The position numbers were made by a program, and so were the translations under genes. A DNA stretch of 64,000 nt from Burkholderiales bacterium PBB3. GTDB taxonomy: Bacteria; Pseudomonadota; Gammaproteobacteria; Burkholderiales; Burkholderiaceae_C. Below the pieces are notes generated by a model that was not told the origin of the DNA, ran no database searches, and worked only from the letters and a program-made list of their open reading frames with translations. This document shows positions 25,383 to 34,648 of the stretch, piece after piece. Every line of letters begins with the position of its first letter. Position 1 is the first letter of the stretch. The stretch is from NCBI GenBank assembly GCA_002256115.1, contig NKIK01000004.1, positions 1 through 64,000 of the forward strand, given 5' to 3'.

Positions 25383-27772
25383 AATCCAGCCGCCTTGGCC
25401 TGGGCAATGAGGGGGCTGCTGCTGCCGAAGTCGACCAGGGCTTTGCCATCAAAGTAGTAAGTGCGGTTGTCCTTCACCGCGATGCACTGCCCGGATTGGG
25501 CGTAGCAGCGCGCATAAAAACCGGCTATATCGCCAGAGGCCTCACCGTTGGGTTTGAGCAAGCCGGGGGCCAGCGCCTCTACCCACGCGAACAGGCTCTC
25601 CGCATCAGTGGTGCTGACGGCAGCCGCATCGTTGGTGCGCACAAAGGGCACCGCCAGCGTGGTGCACCCTTGGTTCAGGCCGTCTTCTGCACACACCTTC
25701 AAAGTGTGTTGGCCCGCGCTCACCGAGCCCAGCGCTACATCCAAGCCAGCCAGACCCGTGCGCAAGTCTTGCGTCTTTTGCACCTCAACATCGTCGATGT
25801 AGACCCGCACCGTGAACTTGGCGTTGGGATGGCCAGCCAGTGAAATAGAGAGTGGCAACACGCTGGAAACCGTGGGCAAGGTGTGCAGGCTGGCCCCCCC
25901 TAAGTAAAAGGGCCGGGAGGGTCGGAATTCAAACGGGTCAATGCGCAAATAGCGAATCAGCTCAGCACCCCACACGCCGGTATTGCCTTCCACGCGCACC
26001 TTGGGCATATCCACCCAGATATCGCGCAGGCCCGGCAGTAGCGGCATGTCATAAGTGACAAAGGAGTTGAAATCCGTTTCTTTCCAGCTAAGCCTCGCGA
26101 CGGCCCCCACCGTCAGTTCATTCTGATCCGCAGAGTCAAAGGGCACGTACATGCGCACCCGCATCAGGCGAAAGCGGCTTGCATCGATGGGTTTGGCGTT
26201 TTGCTGAAACGTGAAAAACACCGCCGGGTCACCTTCGGTCGCTCCGCCTGCTGCTGGTTGGGACACCCCCCGGAAGAAGTTACCCGTCAGGCCCAAGTCC
26301 GGTATGGACTTTACAAAATCTGCGTTCAGCAAGTTAGCGTAGTTGGGCGTGGAAAACGTGTCCTTCATATCCCAAGACCGCCCCAACACCGTGCGCGCAT
26401 AGTCATTGCCGCTAAAGAAGGACGGAGCCAGCAAGGTGACCTGAGGTGGAGGATTCACCCTGACGGTGTCGGCCAGATACGTCACCGCCTCCAGCTCACT
26501 GGTGGCGGTTTTGGTGAGGCGCACGCTGGATATCTTGACCGTTACACCGCTGCCCGCATTCGGGCCATTGAGCGGGTCAATGCGCAGGGCTTTGATCATG
26601 CCCGCCCATCCGGCTTTGGAACCCATGTCGATCACATACTCTTTTTCACCCACCTGAATCGGGATGAAGCCGCTGTTGCCACCGCTAAAGTCTGCCGGCT
26701 TACTGCCCCACCAGACCAAAAGCCCGGCTTCTTGCGCGGGTACGGATGACACATCCATCTTGATGCGCATGTAGCGGTATTTGCTCGCATCCACCGGTTT
26801 GTCACCCGGAATGTCCATCAGCAAATACGGGTCGGCGTTGGCAGTGGCCCCCTGAAACTTGCCATTGCTGATGCCCTCGTTCACCCAACCGCTGCGCGAT
26901 GCCCAGTTGAAATCGTTGACGCTGGCCATATTCCAGGCGGCACCCCGCACGGCGAGCGTGTAGTCCTCATCCGACAGAGGTGCCACTTTGTAGGTGTCGG
27001 GTGGCAGGTTGCCGAAGTCAAAACTACCATCCGCCTGGCGGGCCAACGTGGTCACAGCCAGGTCTTTGGCGTATTTGTCACTGGCCACCCGCAGGGCGGC
27101 AGTTTTGACCAGAGGTGTGCTGAGTTTGGAGGTTTGATCGCTGCCGTCCACCAGGCGAATCCAGCCAATCTTGAAGGGCAAGGCGGCACCCAGGCTGGGG
27201 TCGATGCGTATGCCAGACACTTGGCCCGCCCAGGGCCCGGACCAACGCTGCCCCGCCAGCAAGCTGGTCTGGGTAATGGCCTTCAAATCTACGGTGTAGT
27301 GGTGCCAGCCAGGGTACACCGGAAAAATGGGGGCCTCTGAGTAGCTGACATCGAACTGCGCCACGCTTTCGCCACCCAAGTGCCACATGATCCGCCCGTT
27401 GGTAGAGCCCACCGTCATGGTTTCTGGCAACCACATGTAAAACGACACCTTGGTAAACCGGTTGGCGTCGATGGGGTTGAAGGGGTTGTCCAGCGTCGTC
27501 GTGGTACGTGCAATCTGTGGGAAGTGCGCCCAAAAATGGGGGTCTGTGTCGCGCGGCGTACCCGTCATGACACCGCCCGTGGCCGTGGCCGCCGCCAGGT
27601 TGTGCGTCCACAGCAGGGGGTACACATCGCTGTTGTCGGCCATGTCCCAGGGGTTGTTCAAAGTGACCGTGGCGAAATCTGCGGCAGCGGGCACCAGCAA
27701 TTCGGCACTGTGGGTCAGCGCGGGCAACAGGCTTGCGCACAAAGTTGCAAGCCCAAGTTGTAGTTTCTTCAT
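25379..27772 (-). CDS. Exported multi-module beta-sandwich protein, unknown function
   Basis: A 797-residue protein starting MKKLQLGLATLCASLLPALT, a clear signal peptide; the open frame runs 177 bp further upstream but lacks support. The chain has three similar modules. Each opens with a Trp-Asp/Asn-Met motif (NNPWDMADNSD, RGAAWNMASVND, GRSWDMKDTF) and contains an IDASRFRLMRVRMYVP- or DANRFTKVSFYMWLP-type strand and a late IRIDP. These look like jelly-roll carbohydrate-binding modules. The last 60 residues, with FYARCYAQSGQCIAVKDNRTYYFDGKALVD, resemble C-terminal domains of other exported betaproteobacterial proteins. It starts an overlapping two-gene unit with the lipoprotein and diverges from a TonB-dependent receptor. 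Confidence 0.72.
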   Translation of the reverse strand: MKKLQLGLATLCASLLPALTHSAELLVPAAADFATVTLNNPWDMADNSDVYPLLWTHNLAAATATGGVMTGTPRDTDPHFWAHFPQIARTTTTLDNPFNPIDANRFTKVSFYMWLPETMTVGSTNGRIMWHLGGESVAQFDVSYSEAPIFPVYPGWHHYTVDLKAITQTSLLAGQRWSGPWAGQVSGIRIDPSLGAALPFKIGWIRLVDGSDQTSKLSTPLVKTAALRVASDKYAKDLAVTTLARQADGSFDFGNLPPDTYKVAPLSDEDYTLAVRGAAWNMASVNDFNWASRSGWVNEGISNGKFQGATANADPYLLMDIPGDKPVDASKYRYMRIKMDVSSVPAQEAGLLVWWGSKPADFSGGNSGFIPIQVGEKEYVIDMGSKAGWAGMIKALRIDPLNGPNAGSGVTVKISSVRLTKTATSELEAVTYLADTVRVNPPPQVTLLAPSFFSGNDYARTVLGRSWDMKDTFSTPNYANLLNADFVKSIPDLGLTGNFFRGVSQPAAGGATEGDPAVFFTFQQNAKPIDASRFRLMRVRMYVPFDSADQNELTVGAVARLSWKETDFNSFVTYDMPLLPGLRDIWVDMPKVRVEGNTGVWGAELIRYLRIDPFEFRPSRPFYLGGASLHTLPTVSSVLPLSISLAGHPNAKFTVRVYIDDVEVQKTQDLRTGLAGLDVALGSVSAGQHTLKVCAEDGLNQGCTTLAVPFVRTNDAAAVSTTDAESLFAWVEALAPGLLKPNGEASGDIAGFYARCYAQSGQCIAVKDNRTYYFDGKALVDFGSSSPLIAQAKAAGF

Positions 27773-27967
27773 TCCTGGTGTCCTCTCGGTGTGGATTCTG
27801 TGGGGGTTCCTCGTAGTAGATATTAGTGCAATGACATGGCAATGGCCCAATCCACCTGCGCTGAACGCGGCCTTTTCACCCAACAGCAGGCTGGCGTTAA
27901 CACGGCATTTACGCAGCGCAGGCAAAATCAAGCCTCTACTTCGCGCCACTATCGGCCACTAAGCCCC

Positions 27968-30259
27968 ATGCCCCACTCCACCGCCCACCACAAACACCAA
28001 CGCGTGTCACCCCTGCTTGTGTCCACTGCGTTTCTGCTGTGCGGTTACGCGCAGGCCCAGACCACCGCGCCTGCAGTGGAGGCCAAACCGGCAACACCCC
28101 AAGTGCAAAGCCCCCCCGCGGATGACAAAGCGGCCAAAGACCCCAACCAGCTCAACCGCGTGGAAGTAACCGGCAACAACTCCGACCTGGAGCAGCGCCG
28201 CACCTCCACCGCCGCGCGTATCGTCATTGGCAAAGAGGAGATCGAACGCTATGGTGATAGCTCGGTCAGCGAAGTGCTGAAGCGCTTGCCCGGTGTGACC
28301 ACCGGCGGCCGCCCAGGGCGCGGTGGTGATGTGCGCATGCGCGGCATGGGCGGCGGCTACACGCAAATTTTGCTCAACGGCGAACGCATGCCGCCGGGCT
28401 TCTCACTCGACAACCTGCCGCCCGATCAGTTAGAGCGCATTGAAGTAATGCGCGCCCCCACCGCCGAATTTGGCGCACGCGCCGTGGCTGGCACCATCAA
28501 TATCGTGCTGAAAGAAGCCTTGAAGAAAACAGCCAATGAAGTGCGCATGGGCACCAGCGTGGAGGGCGATCAGGCCTCGGGCAATGCGTCCTGGACGCGC
28601 AATGACAAGATTGGCGAGAACATTCCCTATACCTTCACAGCGTCGCTGAACCGCCAAAATTCACGTGACGACAGCGAAAGCCGCACGCTCTGGACCGATG
28701 TCAACACCGGGGCCATCGTTCTCGACCAACATGCCACGGGCACAACATTCAATAAGCGCCAGGGCCTGAACCTGAATGCGCGGGTGCAGATACCCCTGGC
28801 CGCAGGTGAGTCGCTCACCATCATGCCGATTGCCATCATGGGCAATGGCAGCTCCAGCTCGGTGGGCAAGTTGGACCAGGCCCCCGGCGGTGCCGTTGTC
28901 CAGCCCTATGCCACTACCGCTGCAGAAGGCAGCGGCACCTTCAATATGCTGCGTGCCAACTTGCAATGGCAAAAGCGTGTGAACGATGCCGCCAAGGTAG
29001 ATGTACGCCTGAACGCAGGCGGCAGCCACAACACCACGCACAGCCTACGCCGCGAACTGGACGGCAACAACGCCCTGCTTCGCCTGACCGACGACAGCAC
29101 CGACACCCGCGAAAACAACTGGAGCCTGAACGGCAAACTGTCCTACCAACTGGAGAGTGAACATAGTTTGGTGGGCGGGCTGGAGGCGGACAGCAGCGTG
29201 CGCCGCCAGGGCCGCACCACCCTGCAAAACGGCCTGCCGATACTGACCGAATTTGGTGATGACGTGAACGCCTCTAGCCAGCGTGTGGCCACCTATGTGC
29301 AAGACGAATGGAACCCCAGCAAGCAAATATCGGCCTATGCCGGCCTGCGCTGGGAAGCCATCACCACCAAGAGCGACAGCGCCAACTACGCGGTCAGCAA
29401 CACCAGCAGCGTGCTCACGCCCCTGCTGCACGCCACCTGGAAGCCTGATGAGGCAAGCCGCAACCAATGGCGCAGCAGCCTGACGCGCAGCTACAAGGCC
29501 GCGTCACTGCAAGAGCTGATTGCGCGCCCCAGCATCTCGCAGCGCTACCCCACCGGGGCCAATGAAATCAGCAGCCCCGACCGCGCCGGCAACCCCAACC
29601 TGAACCCCGAGCTGGCCAGTGGTTTTGAGATTGCCTACGAGCACTACATGACCAAGGGCGGCCTGATCAGCGCCAACTTTTTCTACCGCCGTATCAGCGA
29701 TTTGATTCGCAGCGTGGTGGCGCTGGAAACCGTCACCTGGTCCGACCAAAAACGCTGGGTGTCGCGCCCGCAAAACCTGGGCAATGCCACCGCCCAAGGC
29801 ATTGAGCTGGAAGCCAAAGTGCGCTTGGACGAGCTATGGGATGACGCGCTGCCCATTGCCCTGCGCACCAATCTGAGCGTGTTTGATTCCAAGGTAGACC
29901 AGGTGCCCGGCCCCAACAACCGGCTGGAGGGCCAACCCAAGGGCACGGCCAATATTGGCGCGGACTACAAGCTGCGCAACCTGCCCATCAGCTTTGGCGG
30001 CACGCTGAACATCACGCCGGGCTATGACCTGCAGATCAGCGACATCCAGAGCAGCAGCATGGGCACCAAGGTGGTGGCCGATGCCTTTGTGCTGTGGTCA
30101 GTGGACCGCGAGACCCAGGTACGCTTTACGCTGAACAACTTTGTGCCGCGCGATTACCTGAGCACCAACACCGCGTTGAACGACACGCAACGCCAGTTCA
30201 CCGAGAGCAACAACCCGTCGCGGCTGAACTGGGGCGTGCGGTTGGAGTTGAAGCTCTAG
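27968..30259 (+). CDS. TonB-dependent outer-membrane receptor
   Basis: A 763-residue outer-membrane receptor. A signal peptide (PLLVSTAFLLCGYAQAQ) is followed by a Pro/Ala-rich stretch and a TonB-box-like region (LNRVEVTGN). The plug domain has SVSEVLKRLPGVTTGG, MRGMGGGYTQILLNGERMPPG and IEVMRAPTAEFGARAVAGTINIVLKE. A 22-strand barrel follows and ends in the aromatic-poor LNWGVRLELKL. The substrate is not obvious; both siderophore and sugar transport are possible. The ATG at 27968 fits the signal peptide better than the upstream one at 27836. It diverges from the modular exported protein with 195 bp between starts, suggesting a shared function and control region. Confidence 0.9.
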   Translation: MPHSTAHHKHQRVSPLLVSTAFLLCGYAQAQTTAPAVEAKPATPQVQSPPADDKAAKDPNQLNRVEVTGNNSDLEQRRTSTAARIVIGKEEIERYGDSSVSEVLKRLPGVTTGGRPGRGGDVRMRGMGGGYTQILLNGERMPPGFSLDNLPPDQLERIEVMRAPTAEFGARAVAGTINIVLKEALKKTANEVRMGTSVEGDQASGNASWTRNDKIGENIPYTFTASLNRQNSRDDSESRTLWTDVNTGAIVLDQHATGTTFNKRQGLNLNARVQIPLAAGESLTIMPIAIMGNGSSSSVGKLDQAPGGAVVQPYATTAAEGSGTFNMLRANLQWQKRVNDAAKVDVRLNAGGSHNTTHSLRRELDGNNALLRLTDDSTDTRENNWSLNGKLSYQLESEHSLVGGLEADSSVRRQGRTTLQNGLPILTEFGDDVNASSQRVATYVQDEWNPSKQISAYAGLRWEAITTKSDSANYAVSNTSSVLTPLLHATWKPDEASRNQWRSSLTRSYKAASLQELIARPSISQRYPTGANEISSPDRAGNPNLNPELASGFEIAYEHYMTKGGLISANFFYRRISDLIRSVVALETVTWSDQKRWVSRPQNLGNATAQGIELEAKVRLDELWDDALPIALRTNLSVFDSKVDQVPGPNNRLEGQPKGTANIGADYKLRNLPISFGGTLNITPGYDLQISDIQSSSMGTKVVADAFVLWSVDRETQVRFTLNNFVPRDYLSTNTALNDTQRQFTESNNPSRLNWGVRLELKL

Positions 30260-30274
30260 GGTGCTTGATTTTTA

Positions 30275-30333
30275 AGCCAAATAGGCCGATCAGGCCGTGG
30301 ATAGTGCGGGAGCAGCTCCTATTTGTATAGCAG
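30275..30333 (+). repeat. 59-bp palindromic element, copy 1
   Basis: CCAAATAGG near the left end pairs with CCTATTTG near the right end, around the conserved core GGCCGTGGATAGTGCGGGAG. It lies 16 bp after the TonB receptor stop. By hand it differs from copy 2 at about 5 of 59 positions. Confidence 0.88.
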
Positions 30334-30462
30334 ATTGCTTCACCTAAGCCCCAGACTATTCACCGCTTGCACCCACTTAGCCACGACGCAGCTGGCCTGC
30401 GATACTGACGGTGCCGGTGGCGGCACTGTTGACTGCCACCCCTGTTAAGGCTTTGCAGTCCT

Positions 30463-31794
30463 ATGAATACGAACATTACCACCCCACCCCTAGCGCTGCG
30501 TTCGATTGCGCTGCTGACGCTGGCATTCACTTTGTCCACCGGCCATACAGCCGCTGTTGCACAAGAAAGCCCTCTGGTACGCAACAGTAAGCTGGAAATG
30601 GACCGGATGAGCAATGTCCAAGAGTGGCGGTTGGAGCTAAAAAAAACGAAGGCTACCGATCCCCCCAATGAAACGTTCGGAATTCGACAAGGTCTAGCGT
30701 CTGCACTCGCAAACGCGGGAGATCAAGACCGTGCGATCGCTGAGTTCGACGCCTACATACATCTTCGGAACAAGCAAGATGAGCTTAAGGGCCAACGGAG
30801 TTCGTCCGCCGCTCCGACACCTGACGACTTGGCGCAGCTTGATGCCGCCAATGTCCAAGACGCGCTGAGCACGATTGTTGAACAAGCGCGCTCCAGGCGA
30901 ATCGTCATTCTGAATGAGGCGCACCATGTGCCTATGCATCGGGCTTTCGCGATGCGACTCGCGCGCGAGCTTCGCAAGCTGGGCTTTGACTATCTTGCGT
31001 GTGAGACATTCCGTATCGATGCCACTGACATGCTTCAGGCTGGGCATGTCGAAACATTGACTGGGTATTACAGCACTGAGCCGGCCTATGTCAAGTTCCT
31101 CATTGATGCCAAAGCATCAGGCTGGAAATTTGTCAGCTACGAGCCACGCGATGATGCGGATCAAACCCTGAATACTGCGGATTGGCGAGAGACGCGAATG
31201 GCGTCCAATCTCGTGGACAGGGTTTTTAAGCTGAACCCGTCTGCCAAGCTCTTTGTCTATGTTGGGTATGGGCACGCGCAAAAATTGCCTGCCTCCAAAG
31301 GTGACGCTGATGGCAGCAAAATGGCTGCTCAACTGAAGCGCCTGACGGGACACGACCCCTTATCGATTGACCAAACCACTTGGTATGGGCAACGTCGGAA
31401 CGAACGTGACCCAAAGCTCTATGAGCACATACTTCGCAAAATACCTGCGGAGACTGCCCAACCCGTCATATTGATGGGCCAAGATGGGCGCTCACTCTTG
31501 CTGGACGAAAAAGCCGCTATGTACGATCTGCAGATCGTGTATCCCAACCTGCAAGGCCTTAGGAGCTATGGTCGACCACGCTGGATGTCTAGCATAGGTC
31601 AATATCAGCCGCTACCTATTCCCTCTCAATATGCTGCGATAAAGGGCCAGCAGCTGCTTTACGTTTTTAGGGCGACTGACCCTATTAACGCAATGCCTGT
31701 AGACGTCGTGCCGCTGTACGCAGGAAAACCTTTGCCGCATGCCATGGTTCCGGCCGGTACCAAGGGTGACTATCGGTTTCTGGTTGAAAAGTAA
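30463..31794 (+). CDS. Exported EreA/ChaN-like protein, unknown function
   Basis: A 443-residue protein with a signal peptide (ALRSIALLTLAFTLSTGHTAAVAQ). A short TPR-like segment lies at residues 70-100 (GLASALANAGDQDRAIAEFDAYIHL). From about residue 140 a domain with RRIVILNEAHHVPMHRAFAMRLARELRKLGFDYLACETF recalls the EreA/ChaN/TIKI superfamily, whose members include haem-binding and hydrolase-like proteins. The NEAHH and ACETF motifs would sit in the active cleft. Later, KLFVYVGYGHAQK supplies another conserved His. Codon use is less GC-biased than in its neighbours, suggesting recent acquisition. Function is unknown. It stands alone between a repeat and a convergent operon. Confidence 0.75.
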   Translation: MNTNITTPPLALRSIALLTLAFTLSTGHTAAVAQESPLVRNSKLEMDRMSNVQEWRLELKKTKATDPPNETFGIRQGLASALANAGDQDRAIAEFDAYIHLRNKQDELKGQRSSSAAPTPDDLAQLDAANVQDALSTIVEQARSRRIVILNEAHHVPMHRAFAMRLARELRKLGFDYLACETFRIDATDMLQAGHVETLTGYYSTEPAYVKFLIDAKASGWKFVSYEPRDDADQTLNTADWRETRMASNLVDRVFKLNPSAKLFVYVGYGHAQKLPASKGDADGSKMAAQLKRLTGHDPLSIDQTTWYGQRRNERDPKLYEHILRKIPAETAQPVILMGQDGRSLLLDEKAAMYDLQIVYPNLQGLRSYGRPRWMSSIGQYQPLPIPSQYAAIKGQQLLYVFRATDPINAMPVDVVPLYAGKPLPHAMVPAGTKGDYRFLVEK

Positions 31795-31849
31795 CTTGCG
31801 TGATATTGCACACAGCAATTGACGGGGCAAAATAGTCGATAAGTCCCCC

Positions 31850-31883
31850 CCTCAAGACGCCGGAAAGCGCTGCGTCAAGGAGG
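31850..31883. terminator. Possible bidirectional hairpin between convergent genes
   Basis: CCTCAAGACGC (31850-31860) and GCGTCAAGGAGG (31872-31883) form an imperfect hairpin with an 11-base loop. It lies between two genes that converge here. There is no strong T-run, so confidence is low. Confidence 0.35.
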
Positions 31884-31962
31884 CGCGGCAGCATGGGGCC
31901 GACACACTGGCTTTGGGGGCCGTCCAATCCACGTTCGACCCTAACTTTCGACCCTGGCCGCA

Positions 31963-33063
31963 TCAAGGGAGGTTGAGGATCTGAACCCAGCTCGGGTTCT
32001 TTCCCACGGCAAAACGCTTGGGTGAGCCAGGGAGGCCCGTGGCTGTACCAATGGGATGCACGGACACGCTGTTCGAATGCTGTCCGGCAACTACCAAAAA
32101 CTTCCCTTCAGCATCTATTCCAAAACTGCGCGGGGTTTTTTCGGTGGCGACGTGGCCCAGTTTTGTCAACAAACCACTGTGCTGCTCAATCTGAAAGGCC
32201 GCGATCGCGCTGGTGACGCGCTCCGACGTATAGAGAAATTTTCCATCGGGTGAGAGGTGAATATCTGCGGCACTGGGTCTGCCATCCCATTCTGTAGCAA
32301 GCGTTGAAATACGTTGCAGTTCACGCAGCGTGCCCAGGCCGCTGCTCCAGGCAAAAACCACGACCGACGCATCCAGCTCGTTGAGCACGTAAAGGTACTT
32401 TTGTCTGCGGTCCCAGGCAAAGTGCCGCGCCCCCGAGTGGAGCCCCGTACCCGCATGCGCTGGCGTATGCGGTGCTAAAAGGCCTTGCGTTGCGTCAAAC
32501 TGCCAAACCGACAAGGTGTCACCGCCCAGGCTGGCGGTCACTACAAATCGGTTTGCGGCGTCGCTGTGAATAGCGTGAGCCTTTGGCAAGCTAGGCAGTG
32601 TCTGATGGACGACGCCCACGATCCCATCTGCGCCGATGGTGTTGACGGAAATTTTGCTACCCGCATACGATGCGGAAAACAACCAGCGGCCCGTCGCATC
32701 GGTATCGATATTGGCCATGTTGTCTGCCAAGGGCGCCTCGCCCAGTTGGCGCAGCCTCCCGGTCGAAGCGTCGATGGCATAGGAGACGACACGGTAGGGT
32801 TCCGAACGCATGGCAGCGTATAAAAAGCGCTTGTCCGGGCTCACTGCCAATGGCATGACCAGGCCGCCCACCGCAAGTGTTTGTACAGCACGCAAAGTCC
32901 CGCTAGACGGGATCAATTCCAGTACCGAAATTTCCTGGCTGTCGGCATTGGAAACGTAGACCAGCGTGGCGGATTCAACAGAGTTCATGTTCAGGAGCAG
33001 CGCCATAGTAGTCGCAGCCCTGCATGCGCGTTGGAGCCACGTAGTTCCAAATCCCAGTGCCAT
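31963..33063 (-). CDS. Exported lactonase-type beta-propeller (Pgl/YbhE-like)
   Basis: A 366-residue seven-bladed beta-propeller of the 6-phosphogluconolactonase (YbhE) family. Blades show the repeats TLVYVSNADSQEISVLEL, PDKRFLYAAMRS, GRWLFSASYAGSKISV, NRFVVTASLGGDTLSVW, QKYLYVLNELDASVVVFAW and HLSPDGKFLYTSERVTSAIAAF. It carries an N-terminal hydrophobic segment (CRAATTMALLLNMNSVESA) that looks like an export signal, unlike cytoplasmic Pgl. It follows the GH28 gene by 14 bp in one operon, so hydrolysis of a uronic or aldonic acid lactone outside the cytoplasm is more likely than a pentose phosphate role. That assignment is inferred from context. Confidence 0.82.
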   Translation of the reverse strand: MALGFGTTWLQRACRAATTMALLLNMNSVESATLVYVSNADSQEISVLELIPSSGTLRAVQTLAVGGLVMPLAVSPDKRFLYAAMRSEPYRVVSYAIDASTGRLRQLGEAPLADNMANIDTDATGRWLFSASYAGSKISVNTIGADGIVGVVHQTLPSLPKAHAIHSDAANRFVVTASLGGDTLSVWQFDATQGLLAPHTPAHAGTGLHSGARHFAWDRRQKYLYVLNELDASVVVFAWSSGLGTLRELQRISTLATEWDGRPSAADIHLSPDGKFLYTSERVTSAIAAFQIEQHSGLLTKLGHVATEKTPRSFGIDAEGKFLVVAGQHSNSVSVHPIGTATGLPGSPKRFAVGKNPSWVQILNLP

Positions 33064-33077
33064 GCAGCGTCGCCCGA

Positions 33078-34475
33078 CTATTCTGTAGCGGTCACTTCGC
33101 CGCCACGTTGCAACAGAATGGGCGGCCCCTGTCTGGCTTTGATTTGCAAACCCTTGGCTTTGATGTGTGCGTTGCGCACAAGCAAGCCGGTGTCAGCTTC
33201 AATATGCACATTCTCCATCACAAAATCGGCGATGGCAGCTTCGGGCAGTCCAACGAAGTAGCCCGCTGATTTGCTCGCACCTGTGGATCGCAGGTTGCTG
33301 ATCGTGACACCGACAAAGCGCGGTGTGCCTGCACTTTGGAATGCCTGCGCTTCGTCGGTTTCGGGTGGGTAAATTTGGTCACCCACCACAAAACCACCCG
33401 CCGCAAGCATCTTGTCCACTGCGGCTTGATTCGTCGGCGTGCCTTCGTAATAGCCAGAAAACACCAGCGGGACCGCAACGTCGGTCATGGTGATATCGCG
33501 GTATACGACATCCCGAACCGGCCCTCCCTTTCCTCGCGGACTTTTGATGCGCAAGCCGTACATGGAGCCCACAAAGGTATTGTGTTCCACCAGAATGCCA
33601 CGCACACCGCCCGATGTTTCGCTCCCAATGGAAATTCCGCGTCCCTGCAGGAGGGTGTTGTGCGCAATGTAGATGTTGCTCACCACGCCTTCGGGGATTT
33701 TGGGATCCGGTTTTTCGGCCTTGATCGCCACATGGTCGTCATTGCAGTCAATGGTGTTGTAGGTAATCCGGATGTTGCGGCTATTCGTTGGGTCAATGGC
33801 ATCGGTATTGGGTGCGTGTCGCGGTGCGGTGATGCGTGTCCGGGTAATGTCAATGTCTTCTGAATTTCGCAGCACGATGTGAAAGCTGGGCGAGTTGACC
33901 AGGTTGACGCCCTCTATCAATACATTCCGGCTGTTGGAAACCGTAATCAGCCGTGGCCGATTCGTGACGCGTCGGACGGTGGGGTTGGACGGATTGGCGC
34001 GGACATCTGCCCGCCAACGCTCCCACCAGACTGCGCCTTGACCGTCTATTATTCCTTCACCACTGATGGATACGTTCTGCGCGTCTGGCACGCTGATGAA
34101 AGGCAGCCAGCCACCACCGAGGACGGGGCGCTCCTTGTCGGGCGCAACGCGAAAACTGGCCTCATCGGTGGTGGCAATGAGGATGGCATCCTTCGCTAGG
34201 TGCAAACGAATGTTGCTCTTGAGCACCAGGGGTTCGCTGAGGTAATTGCCCGCCGGGAGTTCGACAGTTCCACCGCCTGCAGCAGCACACGCATCTATGG
34301 CCGCCTGGATGAACTTCGTGCTCAGTGCAATAGCCTGCTGATTGCCATTGGCCCCAAAGGACCGCACGTCGCACACCCTGGGCGGAAAATCGGACGCATG
34401 CGCGGAGTGCGGCATCAAAGCCGCGAGAAAAGTATAGGCAAGGCGCGAGGACTTAAAAGGAATAGGCATGTGCAC
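33078..34475 (-). CDS. Exported glycoside hydrolase family 28 (polygalacturonase-like)
   Basis: A 465-residue protein with a signal peptide (SSRLAYTFLAALMPHSAHA) and a GH28 right-handed beta-helix (SFGANGNQQAIALSTKFIQAAID, GGGTVELPAGNYLSEPL). The catalytic acids are present as NTDAID at 223-228 and DDHVAIK at 246-252; RIK lies at 309-311. The usual GHG motif reads GRGISIGS (278-285), with Arg in place of His. Other details, such as SETSGGVRGI, fit exo-acting bacterial GH28 enzymes. It likely cleaves pectic oligogalacturonides in the periplasm or outside the cell. It is the first gene of a unit with the exported lactonase and lies 173 bp downstream of a TonB-dependent receptor gene. Confidence 0.9.
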   Translation of the reverse strand: MHMPIPFKSSRLAYTFLAALMPHSAHASDFPPRVCDVRSFGANGNQQAIALSTKFIQAAIDACAAAGGGTVELPAGNYLSEPLVLKSNIRLHLAKDAILIATTDEASFRVAPDKERPVLGGGWLPFISVPDAQNVSISGEGIIDGQGAVWWERWRADVRANPSNPTVRRVTNRPRLITVSNSRNVLIEGVNLVNSPSFHIVLRNSEDIDITRTRITAPRHAPNTDAIDPTNSRNIRITYNTIDCNDDHVAIKAEKPDPKIPEGVVSNIYIAHNTLLQGRGISIGSETSGGVRGILVEHNTFVGSMYGLRIKSPRGKGGPVRDVVYRDITMTDVAVPLVFSGYYEGTPTNQAAVDKMLAAGGFVVGDQIYPPETDEAQAFQSAGTPRFVGVTISNLRSTGASKSAGYFVGLPEAAIADFVMENVHIEADTGLLVRNAHIKAKGLQIKARQGPPILLQRGGEVTATE

Positions 34476-34648
34476 TCTTTACTCGCGGCTTGGCAATGTG
34501 GTTTGCGCTGGCAATGGTGCGGGCGGTGGTCCCGGCTTTGCTTCCCACTTGCGGTACCGCCGCTCCGCGCGCGTCTGTGGCTAAGTTGTCGGCCAAGTAC
34601 AACTCCACATGTAGATATTGGCGTAGAGCAGGATGCCGCTGGTGTTGT

